Positions 39,697 through 50,107 of a stretch of 64,000 bases of DNA are shown here, in pieces (position 1 is the stretch's first letter; each line of letters opens with the position of its first letter). This stretch comes from Prochlorococcus sp. AG-363-P08 (lineage in GTDB: Bacteria; Cyanobacteriota; Cyanobacteriia; PCC-6307; Cyanobiaceae): positions 1 through 64,000 of the forward strand of contig QCGE01000001.1 of assembly GCA_003278195.1 (NCBI GenBank), written 5' to 3'. Both the position numbers and the translations under genes were made by a program. The notes beneath the pieces were generated by a model. The model ran no database searches and was not told the origin of the DNA. It worked only from the letters and a program-made list of their open reading frames with translations.

Positions 39697-40065
39697 TCAA
39701 GCTGAGGGCTCTTCAGCGGTCTCAGTTGATGGTTTCTGAGAATCTTCTTTCACCTCTTCTTTTACCTCAACTTTTGCCTGGGCAGTAGAGGTCTCAGTTG
39801 GTGTTTTCTTAGAACTTTTTTTGGCCTCTTCTTTTACCTGGGCAGTAGCGCTATCAGTACTAGCCATTCCATACTTCCGCATAAACCGATCAACTCGACC
39901 TTCGGTATCAAGAATCTTTTGAGTACCTGTGAAAAAAGGATGATTCCCACTCCAAACATCCACATGAATCTCTGGCTGTGTTGACCCAGTAGTCATTACA
40001 ACCTCTCCATTGCAAATCACTTTTGCTTCTGGATACCACTTCGGATGAATATCAGGTTTTGGCAT
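39697..40065 (-). CDS. rpmE: 50S ribosomal protein L31, extended tail
   Basis: L31, 122 residues. The core is residues 1-66 (MPKPDIHPKWYPEAKVICNGEVV ... HPFFTGTQKILDTEGRVDRFMRKYG). It is of the type lacking the four zinc cysteines. The remaining 55 residues are a Lys/Glu/Ser/Thr-rich tail with an imperfect duplication (TAQVKEEAKKSSKKTPTET and TAQAKVEVKEEVKEDSQKPSTET). The tail is probably disordered. Confidence 0.95.
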   Translation of the reverse strand: MPKPDIHPKWYPEAKVICNGEVVMTTGSTQPEIHVDVWSGNHPFFTGTQKILDTEGRVDRFMRKYGMASTDSATAQVKEEAKKSSKKTPTETSTAQAKVEVKEEVKEDSQKPSTETAEEPSA

Positions 40066-40108
40066 AGCAATTAATCGAAAATGTGCAAAAAGAAAGTGAG
40101 AACGGAAA

Positions 40109-40519
40109 TCAACGCTTTGAAAATTGAGGTGCTTTACGGGCTTTCTTCAAGCCATACTTCCTTCGTTCTTTTGCTCGGGGATCTCGACTCAAATGTCCTT
40201 CCGTTTTCAAAGGTTTCCTATTGTCTTTAGAGAGCTCACACAAGGCACGAGCTGCTCCTTGCTTGATTGCATCAGCTTGACCAGTTAACCCACCTCCATA
40301 AACATTCACAAGAATGTCGTACTGACCATTAAGACCAAGCGTTTGAAGAGGTGCATTAACTGCTGCAATATAAGCAGGATTGAAATTCAGATAATGATCA
40401 CCTGGACGTCCATTGATAGTTAAAGCTCCTTTACCTGGAACAAGCCTCACTCGGGCTACCGAGGTCTTTCTTCGACCTGTCCCCCAATAAACGACGGTGT
40501 TGTTAGTGGAACTAGTCAT
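40109..40519 (-). CDS. rpsI: 30S ribosomal protein S9
   Basis: S9, 136 residues. [21 protein letters not shown] and the C-terminal [13 protein letters not shown], whose terminal KR reaches the P-site tRNA, are intact. The ATG overlaps the rplM stop by 4 bases (ATGA), the usual rplM-rpsI coupling. Confidence 0.98.
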   Translation of the reverse strand: MTSSTNNTVVYWGTGRRKTSVARVRLVPGKGALTINGRPGDHYLNFNPAYIAAVNAPLQTLGLNGQYDILVNVYGGGLTGQADAIKQGAARALCELSKDNRKPLKTEGHLSRDPRAKERRKYGLKKARKAPQFSKR

Positions 40520-40971
40520 TGTGCAGATGAAGAAGCTGTGTCAATTGGAAGTGCTTGAGGGTTCTGGGCCGCATGAGGATGAGTGGCTCCTCTATAAACC
40601 TTAAGTTTGCGAAATAATTGGCGCCCTAATGAATTGTGGGGGAGCATGCCTTTTATTGCTTTCTCAATAATCCTTTCTGGCAAGCGTTCTTGTAGAGCCT
40701 GGAATGTTTCTTCTTTCATGCCTCCAGGTCTTCCTGAATGACGCCGATAAAGCTTTTGCTGCGGTTTATTACCAGAAACTTTTACCTTCTCAGCATTTAC
40801 AACAACAACAAAATCGCCCGTATCCAAATGCGGGGTGTAATTGGGATTGTTCTTGCCTCGCAAAACTGAGGCAACTTCAGTGGCTAATCTGCCAAGTGTT
40901 TGATTCTCGGCATCCACCAAGTACCACTTGCGGTCTAGAGAATCAAGTTTAGGGACTGAGGTCTTGTTCAT
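40516..40971 (-). CDS. rplM: 50S ribosomal protein L13
   Basis: L13, 151 residues. It contains [27 protein letters not shown] and the [21 protein letters not shown] block. ATG 40971 gives the normal N-terminus; an upstream in-frame extension of 24 codons does not resemble L13. The 206-base gap to truA is the longest inside the minus-strand run and could hold an internal promoter. Confidence 0.97.
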   Translation of the reverse strand: MNKTSVPKLDSLDRKWYLVDAENQTLGRLATEVASVLRGKNNPNYTPHLDTGDFVVVVNAEKVKVSGNKPQQKLYRRHSGRPGGMKEETFQALQERLPERIIEKAIKGMLPHNSLGRQLFRKLKVYRGATHPHAAQNPQALPIDTASSSAQ

Positions 40972-41177
40972 CACACCGGCATGCCGGATCAATATATGCA
41001 CCACCGCAATCGATGGGGCTGTACAGGGAAGATTCCAAGCCAAAGGACTGACTCTCGTGGAATCTGATCCTTAAGCTTACACTTTCGAGTGAGCCAATAG
41101 AGGCAAACTAGTTCTTATGAAGAAAAAAATTTCTAATTAGAGTTCTCTTATAAGGAGTCCATATAGAATCCTGTCTC

Positions 41178-42059
41178 TCAAGGACTGAGGCGCCTTGAAG
41201 CAGTTGGCTGATCTGATGTTGGCAGTAAAAACAAAGGAGCAGAACCATATGAAAATGATTCAGAGAAAATTTTATCTTCATAACCTGTTCTCAAAAAACA
41301 TAAGCCATGAGGAGGTGCAGCTTCTTTAACTTCCTCTCTTTGTTTTAACTTCCAACGGGTCTCAAAGTCTACTTTTGACAATTTATGTTCTCCTAACAAA
41401 ACCAACTGTCCCACTATCAAGCGCACCATTCCATATAAAAAGCCAGTCGCTTGTATCTCGATAAACAAAAGATCTCCCTTCCTATCAAGAGTTACCTCCT
41501 CAATAGTTGTTCTTGAATGCGCTCTATTACTGCCTGATCTTTGAAATGCAGTGAAATCATGATTACCAAGCAAACCCTTTAATCCCTCAAGCATTAGTTC
41601 CTCATCTAAACGAAATTGATAACGATGCCAACTCCATGGCGCTAGAAAAACATTTGGGCTTCTGCTGTTAAAAATCGTGTATCTATATCTTCGAAACTTA
41701 GCCGAATAGCAAGCATGCCAATCTTTAGGACGATCAACAACTTCAAGAACACGAATTGATTTAGGTAACCTTCCATTTAAAGCAGATGCCCAACGCTTAG
41801 CTGGGATTGGACCACACACATCAAAATGAACTACTTGACCAGCCGCATGAACTCCAGCATCAGTGCGGCCTGCTGCAATTGTCTTAATTGGTCTATAAGG
41901 ATCTAACTGAGCAATCGCATCTTCCAAAACCTCCTGGACGGCTAAAGTTTTTTCTTGTCGCTGCCAACCACAAAAAGTAGTTCCATCATATTGAGCTATT
42001 AGCGCTAATCGCCTTGAAGATGAATTCTCAATACCAAGAGAACCTTTATCAGAAAACAT
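41178..42059 (-). CDS. truA: tRNA pseudouridine synthase A
   Basis: TruA, 293 residues, makes pseudouridine at positions 38-40 of tRNA. The catalytic Asp is in [45 protein letters not shown] and [17 protein letters not shown] are conserved. About 15 non-conserved residues precede the core. Placed between rplQ and rplM, the usual cyanobacterial order. Confidence 0.96.
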   Translation of the reverse strand: MFSDKGSLGIENSSSRRLALIAQYDGTTFCGWQRQEKTLAVQEVLEDAIAQLDPYRPIKTIAAGRTDAGVHAAGQVVHFDVCGPIPAKRWASALNGRLPKSIRVLEVVDRPKDWHACYSAKFRRYRYTIFNSRSPNVFLAPWSWHRYQFRLDEELMLEGLKGLLGNHDFTAFQRSGSNRAHSRTTIEEVTLDRKGDLLFIEIQATGFLYGMVRLIVGQLVLLGEHKLSKVDFETRWKLKQREEVKEAAPPHGLCFLRTGYEDKIFSESFSYGSAPLFLLPTSDQPTASRRLSP

Positions 42060-42108
42060 GTTATTGGCTTGAGGTAGTTTTCACCAAAAAACCAAATAAT
42101 AAAAGTCT

Positions 42109-42459
42109 CTAGACTAGCTCAATGATTGACATCTGCGCATTATCTCCTCTTCTAGGAACAGTTCTCACAATTCTTGTATAACCTCCTGCCCGACTGCCAT
42201 AACGCTCTTGAGCCTTCTCAAATAAAGCATGGACTAATTTTTTGTCATAGATATAGCCAATAGCTCGTCTTCGGGAGGCAAGGCTGCCTTCCTTCGCCAG
42301 GGTAATCATACGTTCTGCTTGATCACGCAAAGCCTTTGCCCTAGCTCGAGTTGTAGTAACTCGTCCTTCACGAATTAATTGTGTAGTAAGTCCTCGCAAC
42401 ATTGCTTTTCGCTGATCAGCTGGACGACCTAACTGTGGTACTCGACATTGGTGACGCAT
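42109..42459 (-). CDS. rplQ: 50S ribosomal protein L17
   Basis: L17, 116 residues: [29 protein letters not shown] at the N-terminus and [30 protein letters not shown] at the C-terminus. It follows rpoA by 38 bases. Confidence 0.98.
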   Translation of the reverse strand: MRHQCRVPQLGRPADQRKAMLRGLTTQLIREGRVTTTRARAKALRDQAERMITLAKEGSLASRRRAIGYIYDKKLVHALFEKAQERYGSRAGGYTRIVRTVPRRGDNAQMSIIELV

Positions 42460-42497
42460 GGTTCTGTTCGTATCTAGGGGGGTTAATCCAAATTAAT

Positions 42498-43436
42498 TCA
42501 AGCAGAAGTTCTACTTTGAGGAATTGAAATGCCAATCCTTTCAAGTGCTTCTATAACTTCGTCAGCAGACTTAGACCCAAAGTTTTTAATTTCAAGGAGA
42601 TCCTCATAACTAAATCCCATCAAATCAGAGACAGAATTAACTTGGGCGCGCTTTAGACAGTTGTAGGCACGAACTGAAAGATTTAATTCTTCCAAAGGTA
42701 TTTGAGCTTCTGCTGTGGGCTCAGGCTCTAAGGGAACCTCTTCGACCATAGTTACTGTTGCTAGAGGCTGAAAAAGCTCTATTAACTGATTAGCAGCTTC
42801 AGCTATAGCGTCATCAGGAGAAGTGGAGCCATCAGTAACAACCTCCATTCGTAATCTTTCTCGAGTAGAACCTCCTTCTGCAACAGCAGTTTCATCAATA
42901 GTGAAATTAACCCTTCTTACTGGCATGAAAACTGCATCTATTTGCAAAAGATCAATCGCACTAACCTCTTCGTCATGCCGATCAACTGGTCTATACCCAA
43001 CACCTCTCTCAACATGAACTTCTAATTCAAGGCTATGGCCTTCATGAACAGTGGCAATTGGCCGATTTGTATCTACTACTTGAACTTGTGAAGAAAACTG
43101 CAAATCTTTAGCTTTTACTTCTGCTGGACCAGAAACCACAAGCCTGCCTATCTCAAGATCTTGATTTCTACTATTGACAGAGAGTTGTTTGCAATTCAAA
43201 AGAATATCGAGGACATCCTCCCTAACACCAGGGATAGTTGCATATTCATGGTTAACCCCAGATATTCGGACTGCAGTAACTGCACTCCCCTCAAGTCCTC
43301 CCATCAAGACACGTCTCAGTGAATTCCCTAATGTTGTCGCCTGTCCGCGTTCAAGAGGACCAATAAGAAATACTCCTGTCTGAGAGTTATCAGAAGAGAC
43401 TTGATGCTCAATTCGATCAATCTGGTATTGGAGCAC
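42498..43436 (-). CDS. rpoA: RNA polymerase alpha subunit
   Basis: RpoA, 312 residues. The N-terminal assembly domain ([33 protein letters not shown]) and the C-terminal domain ([44 protein letters not shown]) are both complete. The linker near residues 225-245 is rich in Glu and Pro. It lies between rpsK and rplQ in the alpha operon; rpsD is not here, as usual for cyanobacteria. Confidence 0.98.
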   Translation of the reverse strand: MLQYQIDRIEHQVSSDNSQTGVFLIGPLERGQATTLGNSLRRVLMGGLEGSAVTAVRISGVNHEYATIPGVREDVLDILLNCKQLSVNSRNQDLEIGRLVVSGPAEVKAKDLQFSSQVQVVDTNRPIATVHEGHSLELEVHVERGVGYRPVDRHDEEVSAIDLLQIDAVFMPVRRVNFTIDETAVAEGGSTRERLRMEVVTDGSTSPDDAIAEAANQLIELFQPLATVTMVEEVPLEPEPTAEAQIPLEELNLSVRAYNCLKRAQVNSVSDLMGFSYEDLLEIKNFGSKSADEVIEALERIGISIPQSRTSA

Positions 43437-43485
43437 GATCTAAAACAGGTGAATGGTTTGGGACAAGTAAATAGAAAGAAGCCTT

Positions 43486-43878
43486 TTAGACACGACGTCT
43501 TTTAGGCCTCCGACACCCATTGTGGGGCAAAGGGGTAACGTCTCTAATGAGTGTGATCTCAAGTCCTGCAACCTGCAAAGCACGGATAGCAGTTTCACGA
43601 CCTGAGCCAGGTCCTCTTACGAGAACTTCTATTTGGCGCATACCTTGTTCAAGTGCGCGCCTTGCTGCAGCTTCAGCAGCAGTTTGGGCAGCAAAAGGAG
43701 TTCCCTTACGAGCACCCTTAAAACCACTGGCCCCTGCAGAAGACCAAGAGATAACTTCCCCAGAAGTATCTGTAATAGAAACAATAGTGTTATTAAAGGT
43801 GCTCTGAATGTGCACAACTCCATTGGGGACGTTTCGTTTGGTCTTTTTGGAACCAGTTTTCTTTGTTGGTGTGGCCAT
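43486..43878 (-). CDS. rpsK: 30S ribosomal protein S11
   Basis: S11, 130 residues: [47 protein letters not shown] and the C-terminal [19 protein letters not shown] are canonical. The N-terminus is a short Lys-rich leader. Confidence 0.98.
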   Translation of the reverse strand: MATPTKKTGSKKTKRNVPNGVVHIQSTFNNTIVSITDTSGEVISWSSAGASGFKGARKGTPFAAQTAAEAAARRALEQGMRQIEVLVRGPGSGRETAIRALQVAGLEITLIRDVTPLPHNGCRRPKRRRV

Positions 43879-43940
43879 ATTCTGGGGCCTTTAGGAATGC
43901 GGTGAGGTGAATAGCTAGCTTTGAATTGGGAAGAGTCGAA

Positions 43941-44306
43941 TTATTTCTTCTTACCTGCAACTGTTTTCCGAGATCCTCTCCTGGTACGTGCATTAGTCCT
44001 AGTGCGTTGACCTCGGACAGGAAGGCTCATGCGATGACGACGTCCTCGCAAACAACCTATATCCTGCAATCTCTTTAGAGCCATCCCTTCTTGGCGCCTA
44101 AGATCACCTTCAATAGTGAAAGCCTCAGTTACGGTACGTAGCTTCTGGACATCACCATCTTCCAGATCTTTAACCCGGATATCAGGATTTACATCAGCTT
44201 GAGCCAAAATTGTTTTGGCCCTTGTCAAACCAATGCCATAGATGTAGGTCAAGGCGACTTCAATCCGCTTTTCGCGGGGTATATCGACGCCTGCAATCCT
44301 TGCCAC
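43941..44306 (-). CDS. rpsM: 30S ribosomal protein S13
   Basis: S13, 121 residues: [26 protein letters not shown], then the helical core, and [24 protein letters not shown] at the tRNA-facing tail. It follows rpmJ after a 97-base gap that holds two inverted repeats. Confidence 0.98.
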   Translation of the reverse strand: MARIAGVDIPREKRIEVALTYIYGIGLTRAKTILAQADVNPDIRVKDLEDGDVQKLRTVTEAFTIEGDLRRQEGMALKRLQDIGCLRGRRHRMSLPVRGQRTRTNARTRRGSRKTVAGKKK

Positions 44307-44356
44307 TGAGAACTAAATCGAAGGGAACAACGGCCCCTAATAGGGACACAGATTTG

Positions 44357-44387
44357 ATGAGCATGGCTTTTAACAAGAAATGCTCAT
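44357..44387 (-). other. Stem-loop in rpmJ-rpsM spacer
   Basis: ATGAGCAT (44357-44364) pairs perfectly with ATGCTCAT (44380-44387) with a 15-base loop. It lies directly beside the longer inverted repeat at 44389-44422, making a tandem of two hairpins upstream of rpsM. Confidence 0.6.
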
Positions 44388-44388
44388 G

Positions 44389-44422
44389 CAAGCAAAGACA
44401 GGTTTATCCCTGTCTTTGCTTG
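44389..44422 (-). repeat. 14-bp inverted repeat overlapping rpmJ end
   Basis: CAAGCAAAGACAGG (44389-44402) and CCTGTCTTTGCTTG (44409-44422) are perfect complements with a 6-base loop. The right arm and loop include the last rpmJ codons and the stop, so half of the stem is coding. No T-run follows on the minus strand. It may mark processing or partial termination between rpmJ and rpsM. Confidence 0.8.
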
Positions 44423-44517
44423 TGCTTAGGGTTGGCGCAAATGACCATGACCCGTCCATGGCGACGAATCACCCGGCACTTTTCGCACATTTTCTTAACC
44501 GAGGCACGCACCTTCAT
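44404..44517 (-). CDS. rpmJ: 50S ribosomal protein L36
   Basis: L36, 37 residues, read directly from the minus strand: [20 protein letters not shown], then [17 protein letters not shown]. The zinc ligands are C11, C14, C27 and H32. It lies 37 bases after adk; infA, often found between these genes in other cyanobacteria, is not present. Confidence 0.97.
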   Translation of the reverse strand: MKVRASVKKMCEKCRVIRRHGRVMVICANPKHKQRQG

Positions 44518-44554
44518 AGGGTGTGTATCTCCAATACACCAAACTAAGATCCTA

Positions 44555-45112
44555 CTACACTGCTTGATTCAAAATTAGTTCAATTTGACTCTGAATCTCT
44601 TGAATATCTCCTTTGGCTTCTACTCGAGTGATGAGGCCCTTTTTGTCATAGTAATCAATTAAAGGTTCTGTTTTCTGACGATATACATCGAGTCGGTTAG
44701 CAATTACAGCTTCATTATCATCATCACGTCCTCTTGCAAGAAGCCTTTCAATCAAGAGCTCATCATTAAGTTGCAAGACCAAGACAAGCTCTATTTGCTG
44801 ATTCATAGCTTGAAGAATCTCTTCTAAAGCTTCTGCTTGTGGAACAGTTCTGGGGAATCCATCTAAGAGCCAACCATCTAATGATTTTTTTAGATGACCT
44901 TCAACTATCGCAAGAACCAACTCATCACTAACCAACTCACCAGTTGCCATAACTGCAGATGCTTCATTACCTAAAGGAGTCTTGGCAGCAACTTCTGCTC
45001 GTAGAAGCTCTCCCGTAGACAAATGAGTTAACCCATTAGTCTTGCAAGTAATTTCAGCTTGGGTCCCCTTCCCAGCACCGGGCGGCCCTAAAAACAAAAG
45101 ACGACTCTTCAT
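44555..45112 (-). CDS. adk: Adenylate kinase
   Basis: Adk, 185 residues, the short form without a zinc lid. It contains the P-loop [41 protein letters not shown] and [22 protein letters not shown] 45112 was chosen over an upstream in-frame extension of 19 codons. Downstream of secY by 34 bases, the usual spc operon order. Confidence 0.97.
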   Translation of the reverse strand: MKSRLLFLGPPGAGKGTQAEITCKTNGLTHLSTGELLRAEVAAKTPLGNEASAVMATGELVSDELVLAIVEGHLKKSLDGWLLDGFPRTVPQAEALEEILQAMNQQIELVLVLQLNDELLIERLLARGRDDDNEAVIANRLDVYRQKTEPLIDYYDKKGLITRVEAKGDIQEIQSQIELILNQAV

Positions 45113-45146
45113 TATTGGATCGAAAAGATTGATGAAATATAAAAAC

Positions 45147-46466
45147 TCATTGTCTAACAAGGCCCTCATAACGTTGAGAGATTACGTAAGTCTGGACCTG
45201 CTTAGCCGTGTCAATAGCAACACCAACAAGAATAAGTAAAGAAGTTGCTCCTAGCCCTTGAAAAGTCTGAACATTAGTTGCTCTTTCAACTGCTGCAGGA
45301 ATGATTGCTACGGAGCCAAGGAAAAGACCACCTAAAAGTGTTAATCGATTTTGAACACCCGATAGATAATTGCTAGTAGCACTACCAGGCCTAACACCTG
45401 GGATAGCAACACCGCCTCTTTTAAGATTAGAAGCAATGTCGATAGGATTTACTGTTAAAGAAGCGTAAAAATATGCAAATCCTAGAATCAATGCAAAAAA
45501 TACTATTGCATAGGGCCAAGGATTTGATGCTCCAGGATTTAAGGCGCCAGCAGCTCTAATTAACCATGGGATTTTTGTGAAATTTGCAATTGTAATTGGA
45601 AGAAAAATCAATGCAGAAGCAAAAATTATTGGCATAACTCCACCAGCATTAAGTTTTAAGGGCAAATAACTTTGTCGATTAGGAAGCATCCCAGTATTTC
45701 CAATCTGTCTTTTCGCGCTAACAATAGGCAATCTTCTTGCTCCTTCCTGAACAAAAATAATCCCAACAATAGTGACTAAAAACACAAACAAAAGTACAGC
45801 AATACCTATCACATCACTTCTATCACCAGTCTGGGCCTTCTCTATTGTTGATCCGAGAGCCTTTGGCAAAGTTGCAACTATATTCAAAAAAATAACTAAT
45901 GAGGCACCCTGCCCTATTCCCTTCTCAGTAATTATCTCGCTAAGCCACATGACAATTATTGAGCCAGTAACCAGTCCTAAAGCAGTTTGAATAACAAATA
46001 CAGATTCAGGAAGACCTTCGATCGCATATGGACGAAGAATCAAAGAAAAAACAACACTCTGAACCAACCCCCAACCAAGTGCAACGTACCTAGTGATCTG
46101 TGCGATCTTTCTTCGACCTGCCTCCCCCTCATTCTTTTGTAGGTCCTCCAACTGAGGAAGAGAAGCGGTCAAAAGCTGCAAAATAATGGAAGCATTGATA
46201 AAAGGGAGAATTCCTAATGCAAAAATTCCAAGTGTTGATATTCCACCACCTGTAAAAATATCTAGGAAGCCAATTAGTTGACCTCCCTGCTGTAAAAAGC
46301 TCTGAAAAGCCTGCCTATCAATCCCAGGCATTGGGATATATATTCCCAACCTGACAAGTAATAGCAATCCCAAAGTTGTAAGAACTCGCCCCCTCAGTTC
46401 ACTATTACGAAACAACTGAGTAAGAACTTCAGCAGCACTAGGATTGCGACCCCTACTAACAAGCAT
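45147..46466 (-). CDS. secY: Protein translocase subunit SecY
   Basis: SecY, 439 residues, ten transmembrane segments, the channel for protein export to plasma and thylakoid membranes. The plug region IDRQAFQSFLQQGG, GIFALGILPFINASIILQLL, the LPIVSAKRQIG loop and LKLNAGGVMPIIFASALIFLP are typical. ATG 46466 gives usual length. The 107-base gap from rplO is longer than most in the operon. Confidence 0.97.
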   Translation of the reverse strand: MLVSRGRNPSAAEVLTQLFRNSELRGRVLTTLGLLLLVRLGIYIPMPGIDRQAFQSFLQQGGQLIGFLDIFTGGGISTLGIFALGILPFINASIILQLLTASLPQLEDLQKNEGEAGRRKIAQITRYVALGWGLVQSVVFSLILRPYAIEGLPESVFVIQTALGLVTGSIIVMWLSEIITEKGIGQGASLVIFLNIVATLPKALGSTIEKAQTGDRSDVIGIAVLLFVFLVTIVGIIFVQEGARRLPIVSAKRQIGNTGMLPNRQSYLPLKLNAGGVMPIIFASALIFLPITIANFTKIPWLIRAAGALNPGASNPWPYAIVFFALILGFAYFYASLTVNPIDIASNLKRGGVAIPGVRPGSATSNYLSGVQNRLTLLGGLFLGSVAIIPAAVERATNVQTFQGLGATSLLILVGVAIDTAKQVQTYVISQRYEGLVRQ

Positions 46467-46573
46467 TGTCTTAGAAGAAAATTGAATTAAATGCTGAAGG
46501 ACTAAGAATGGCCACAAAAACTGTATGGTCTGATTCCTTAGACATTTGAAGCAACATTTTTAAATTCTCTTAT

Positions 46574-47026
46574 TTAGTCGAGAATTTCACAAGTGCCTCC
46601 TAGGCCCTCAATCTTAGTGCGTGCTGAAGCTGTGAAAGAGGCAGCTTGAACAGAGAGTTTTACTTTGATATTGCCATTACCTAAGATTTTAAGTGGGTGC
46701 TTTGGACTAGTAACAATTCCCTTCTTAACCAATAAATCAAGGTTGACCTTAGTTCCTTCTTTTAAATCATTAAGAGCAGAAACATTCACTACAGTGAACT
46801 CCTTTGGATTTACCAAAGTGAAATGCTTGAGCTTAGGAACTCTTCTGTAAAGAGGCATTTGGCCCCCTTCAAAGCCAGGTCGCGTAGGTCTTCCTGAACG
46901 TGACTTTTGGCCACGCATACCAAAACCACAACTAGCGCCTTGACCAGCTGCAATTCCACGACCTTTGCGTAGTTTCCGGCGCCTAGCACCGGCATTGGAT
47001 TTCAAGGATTGAAGTGAGTATTTCAT
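46574..47026 (-). CDS. rplO: 50S ribosomal protein L15
   Basis: L15, 150 residues: [35 protein letters not shown] and [23 protein letters not shown] 47026 was chosen over a TTG three codons upstream that would overlap rpsE. It follows rpsE directly; rpmD (L30), found here in many bacteria, is absent, as usual in cyanobacteria. Confidence 0.97.
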   Translation of the reverse strand: MKYSLQSLKSNAGARRRKLRKGRGIAAGQGASCGFGMRGQKSRSGRPTRPGFEGGQMPLYRRVPKLKHFTLVNPKEFTVVNVSALNDLKEGTKVNLDLLVKKGIVTSPKHPLKILGNGNIKVKLSVQAASFTASARTKIEGLGGTCEILD

Positions 47027-47031
47027 TGGTA

Positions 47032-47700
47032 TCAAGAATAGATCTGCTCAAGGGGGATTCCCCTTTCTTTTGCTGTTGCTTTATGAGTTCTAAGACCCGC
47101 TAAAGCAACCATTGCGGCCCTGGCGTTATTTAATGGAGTTTTACTTCCAAGTCTCTTAGCCAGAACATTCTTAATGCCCGCTAATTCAAGCACTGTTCTG
47201 ATAGAGCCTCCAGCAATCACACCAGTACCTGGTGCTGCAGGACGAATTAAAACACTAGCAGCGCCATCTCGACCATTTGACAATGTTGGAATAGAACTGT
47301 GACGAGTAAGTGGGACCTTAACTAAGTGCTTCTTACCATCTGCTACTCCCTTTCGTACAGCTCCTATTACATCACTTGCCTTACCAACTCCAACACCCAC
47401 TTGCCCACGCTCATTACCTACAACCACGATTGCTCTAAAGCTCATCTTTTTACCACCTTTAACTGTTTTAGAAACACGGCGTATCTGCACTACTCTCTCC
47501 TGCCACTCTGAATCACGTTCTTGACCCCGTCTATCACCTCTACGACCACCTTTCCTTTCTCGATCACCGCCACGACCACCACCTCGACGGCCTCCGCCGC
47601 CACTACCTTGCTCTTTTTGGCCCTGGCCCTCTGCAGCTGCAGGTACTTCGGCTGAAGTTGAGGCTTCCTTTGTGTTGTTTTGTTTGTTGGATTCAGTCAT
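47032..47700 (-). CDS. rpsE: 30S ribosomal protein S5, Gly/Arg-rich N-terminus
   Basis: S5, 222 residues. The core starts near residue 62 ([44 protein letters not shown]). It is preceded by an acidic-neutral stretch and then [26 protein letters not shown], an RGG-like low-complexity region absent from the 166-residue E. coli protein and longer than in many relatives. ATG 47700 was chosen. Confidence 0.97.
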   Translation of the reverse strand: MTESNKQNNTKEASTSAEVPAAAEGQGQKEQGSGGGGRRGGGRGGDRERKGGRRGDRRGQERDSEWQERVVQIRRVSKTVKGGKKMSFRAIVVVGNERGQVGVGVGKASDVIGAVRKGVADGKKHLVKVPLTRHSSIPTLSNGRDGAASVLIRPAAPGTGVIAGGSIRTVLELAGIKNVLAKRLGSKTPLNNARAAMVALAGLRTHKATAKERGIPLEQIYS

Positions 47701-47713
47701 TTTGAGAGCAGGG

Positions 47714-48082
47714 TCAGAATTTAAGGCCCGCTTCCCGGGCTGCTTCAGCAAGGGCTTTTACCCTGCCGTGATAAAGATTGCCCCCGCGATCGAAGACTAC
47801 CTGTTCTATGCCCTTTTCAAGAGCACGTTTGGCAACCAATGTGCCAACAGCAACCGATGCATCACAATTGCTTGCTTTACCTTTGAGATTGCTCCGCAAA
47901 TCTTTGTCCATTGTTGAAGCGGAACAAAGCGTGTTTTGAGAATCATCATCAATGACTTGAGCATAGATGTGATTATTTGAACGAAACACTGCAAGACGAG
48001 GCCTCTGCGGGTTTCCGGTTAAATGACGACGTAAACGCCTGTGGCGCTTCTGTGTCTGCTGCTTTCGGGAAAGAATGGACAT
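47714..48082 (-). CDS. rplR: 50S ribosomal protein L18
   Basis: L18, 122 residues, 5S rRNA binder: [29 protein letters not shown] and [28 protein letters not shown] at the C-terminus. Confidence 0.98.
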   Translation of the reverse strand: MSILSRKQQTQKRHRRLRRHLTGNPQRPRLAVFRSNNHIYAQVIDDDSQNTLCSASTMDKDLRSNLKGKASNCDASVAVGTLVAKRALEKGIEQVVFDRGGNLYHGRVKALAEAAREAGLKF

Positions 48083-48115
48083 AATAAATAAATATGTAAG
48101 TAGTTAAGCAGATAG

Positions 48116-48655
48116 TTATTTCTTGCCGGATTTTCCAGCCTTACGCAAGATGCGCTCGCCTTGGTATTTAATTCCCTTACCTTTATAAGGTTCAGGTGGA
48201 CGAATAGACCTGATCTTAGCGGCTTCATTGCCAACCAATTCTTTGTCAGGTCCAGAAACAATAACGTTGGTGTTGTTCTCAACAGCAAAAGTAATTCCTG
48301 ATGGTGGTATCACCTCTATAGGGTGACTAAAGCCAGCATTAACAACAAGAGTTTTACCTTTGAGCTGGGCTCTTGATCCAACACCAACGATTTCTAATCT
48401 GCGTGTAAATCCTTTGCTAACTCCTTCAACCATATTTGCTAAAAGTGATCTACATAAACCATGACGTTCTCGAGATTTCCTCTTTTCATTAGTTGGAGTT
48501 ACCACAATTGTGTTTTCTACCTGACTGACAGTTACCCCTTCCGGGAGTGTTCTACTCAACTCTCCTTTGGGACCTTTCACAGTTACGGAAAGGCCTGAAA
48601 GAGTAACGTCAACCTTCTCAGGAAGCGGGATGGGGCTTTTACCAATACGTGACAT
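48116..48655 (-). CDS. rplF: 50S ribosomal protein L6
   Basis: L6, 179 residues: [17 protein letters not shown], two L6 repeats, and [30 protein letters not shown] with the 23S rRNA-binding motif. Confidence 0.98.
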   Translation of the reverse strand: MSRIGKSPIPLPEKVDVTLSGLSVTVKGPKGELSRTLPEGVTVSQVENTIVVTPTNEKRKSRERHGLCRSLLANMVEGVSKGFTRRLEIVGVGSRAQLKGKTLVVNAGFSHPIEVIPPSGITFAVENNTNVIVSGPDKELVGNEAAKIRSIRPPEPYKGKGIKYQGERILRKAGKSGKK

Positions 48656-48670
48656 GATTAATACTCCTTA

Positions 48671-49072
48671 TTAGAAGACATAGCAGAGAACTTCACCGCC
48701 AACACCTTGCTTACGGGCATCACGGTCACTCATAACACCTTTGGAAGTTGAGATAATCGCAACTCCGAGACCTCCTAATACTTTTGGGAGACCCCTGGTG
48801 TTCTTGTAAATACGTAAGCCTGGTTTACTAACTCTCTGCATAGATCTAATTGTCGGTTGACGATGCTTTCCGCTGTACTTCAATTCAAGTATCAGTTGAG
48901 TACTAACACCTTCTCCCTCTTCACTGATCTGAGCTATAAAACCTTCTTGCTGAAGCACTTTTGCAATGCTTCTAGACATTCGGGAAGCAGGGATACGAGT
49001 GGTTTGATGACGTTTCTCACTCGCATTTCTAATGCGGGTGAGCATATCTGAGATTGGATCGTGATTTGCCAT
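48671..49072 (-). CDS. rpsH: 30S ribosomal protein S8
   Basis: S8, 133 residues: [17 protein letters not shown] at the start and [27 protein letters not shown] at the end. ATG 49072 was chosen; the frame extends 32 codons into rplE but that part does not resemble S8. rpsN (S14) is absent between rplE and rpsH, as in other cyanobacteria. Confidence 0.98.
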   Translation of the reverse strand: MANHDPISDMLTRIRNASEKRHQTTRIPASRMSRSIAKVLQQEGFIAQISEEGEGVSTQLILELKYSGKHRQPTIRSMQRVSKPGLRIYKNTRGLPKVLGGLGVAIISTSKGVMSDRDARKQGVGGEVLCYVF

Positions 49073-49091
49073 AGTCGTCTTAGAAAAAAGC

Positions 49092-49631
49092 TCAGTTACT
49101 GCGGAAAGGCATTCCCATCTCGCTGAGAAGAGCTTTACCCTCCTCATCACTTCGGGCACTTGTGACAATTGTGATGTCCATACCTCTTATGGAATCAATT
49201 TTGTCAAAAGAAATTTCAGGAAAGATTATTTGTTCCCTTACACCAAGGGTGTAATTTCCCCGCCCATCAAAACTCTTTGGACTTATCCCCCTAAAGTCCC
49301 GAATTCTTGGGAGAGCCAAATTAATTAGCCTTTCAAGAAAGGCATACATACGGTCTCCGCGAAGAGTAACCGCACAACCAATTGGCATTCCCTGACGGAT
49401 TTTAAAGCCAGCAATAGCCTTTTTGGCTCTAGTGACAACAACTTTTTGACCCGTGATAGTTGCCAACTCTGAAACGGAAGCCTCCAAAGACTTTGAATTC
49501 TGAGCAGCTTCCCCTAAGCCCCTGTTTACGGTTACTTTTAGAACCTTGGGGACTTGATGAATGTTTTTGAGACTTAGATCTTTCAGCAATTTGGGCTGAA
49601 TTGTCTCTCGATAGCGTTTCTTGAGTGACAT
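49092..49631 (-). CDS. rplE: 50S ribosomal protein L5
   Basis: L5, 179 residues: [45 protein letters not shown] and the C-terminal [30 protein letters not shown]. Separated from rplX by an unusually long 118-base gap. Confidence 0.98.
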   Translation of the reverse strand: MSLKKRYRETIQPKLLKDLSLKNIHQVPKVLKVTVNRGLGEAAQNSKSLEASVSELATITGQKVVVTRAKKAIAGFKIRQGMPIGCAVTLRGDRMYAFLERLINLALPRIRDFRGISPKSFDGRGNYTLGVREQIIFPEISFDKIDSIRGMDITIVTSARSDEEGKALLSEMGMPFRSN

Positions 49632-49749
49632 AAATTTCGATGTTAGTAGCTTCTGGACTTTGTCAGGAGCAGATCAGAAATAGAAGAGGGGTTTGAATAG
49701 TTGGGTTTAAATTGTTGAATGAAGAATTCAGGAAAGAAGTCAGAAGAGT
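49632..49749 (-). other. Pyrimidine-rich spacer between rplX and rplE
   Basis: A 118-base non-coding stretch inside an operon where most gaps are under 40 bases. On the minus strand it is pyrimidine-rich, with two similar blocks (TTTAAACCC and TTCAAACCCC) about 13 bases apart. No reading frame or clear hairpin was found; an internal promoter or an L5-related control site is possible. Confidence 0.4.
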
Positions 49750-50106
49750 TTAATCAATAACTTCTCCTGTTTTTTTAAGTCTTCGTTTCTTCGTACCATC
49801 TTTCTCTACAAACAACTCAACTCGACTTGCAACCTTTTTCGCAGTGGAATAAAGCATCACATTAGAAGCATGTATAGACGCCTCTTCAGTAACTATCCGA
49901 CCACCCTCTCCTTCTTGAGTAGGTTTAATGTGCTTAGTTCGAAGGTTTACTCCTTGAATAATTACTCGGTTTGTCAAAGGGAGTGTTCGCAACACCTCTC
50001 CTGTTTTACCTTTATCTTTTCCAGATATCACTTGAACAGTATCCCCTTTACGAATTCTCATTTTGAGCCGTTGGGTCAACTTTGTCTTGGTAGGTGTCAT
50101 TGTCAT
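49750..50106 (-). CDS. rplX: 50S ribosomal protein L24
   Basis: L24, 118 residues; the KOW motif is in [24 protein letters not shown], followed by [29 protein letters not shown]. The ATG at 50106 is one base after the rplN stop; a second ATG two codons on is equally possible. Confidence 0.97.
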   Translation of the reverse strand: MTMTPTKTKLTQRLKMRIRKGDTVQVISGKDKGKTGEVLRTLPLTNRVIIQGVNLRTKHIKPTQEGEGGRIVTEEASIHASNVMLYSTAKKVASRVELFVEKDGTKKRRLKKTGEVID

Positions 50107-50107
50107 G

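Noticed and set aside
40972-41043. A 24-residue N-terminal extension of L13
   Set aside because: The residues do not match L13 of any group I know; ATG 40971 gives the normal protein.
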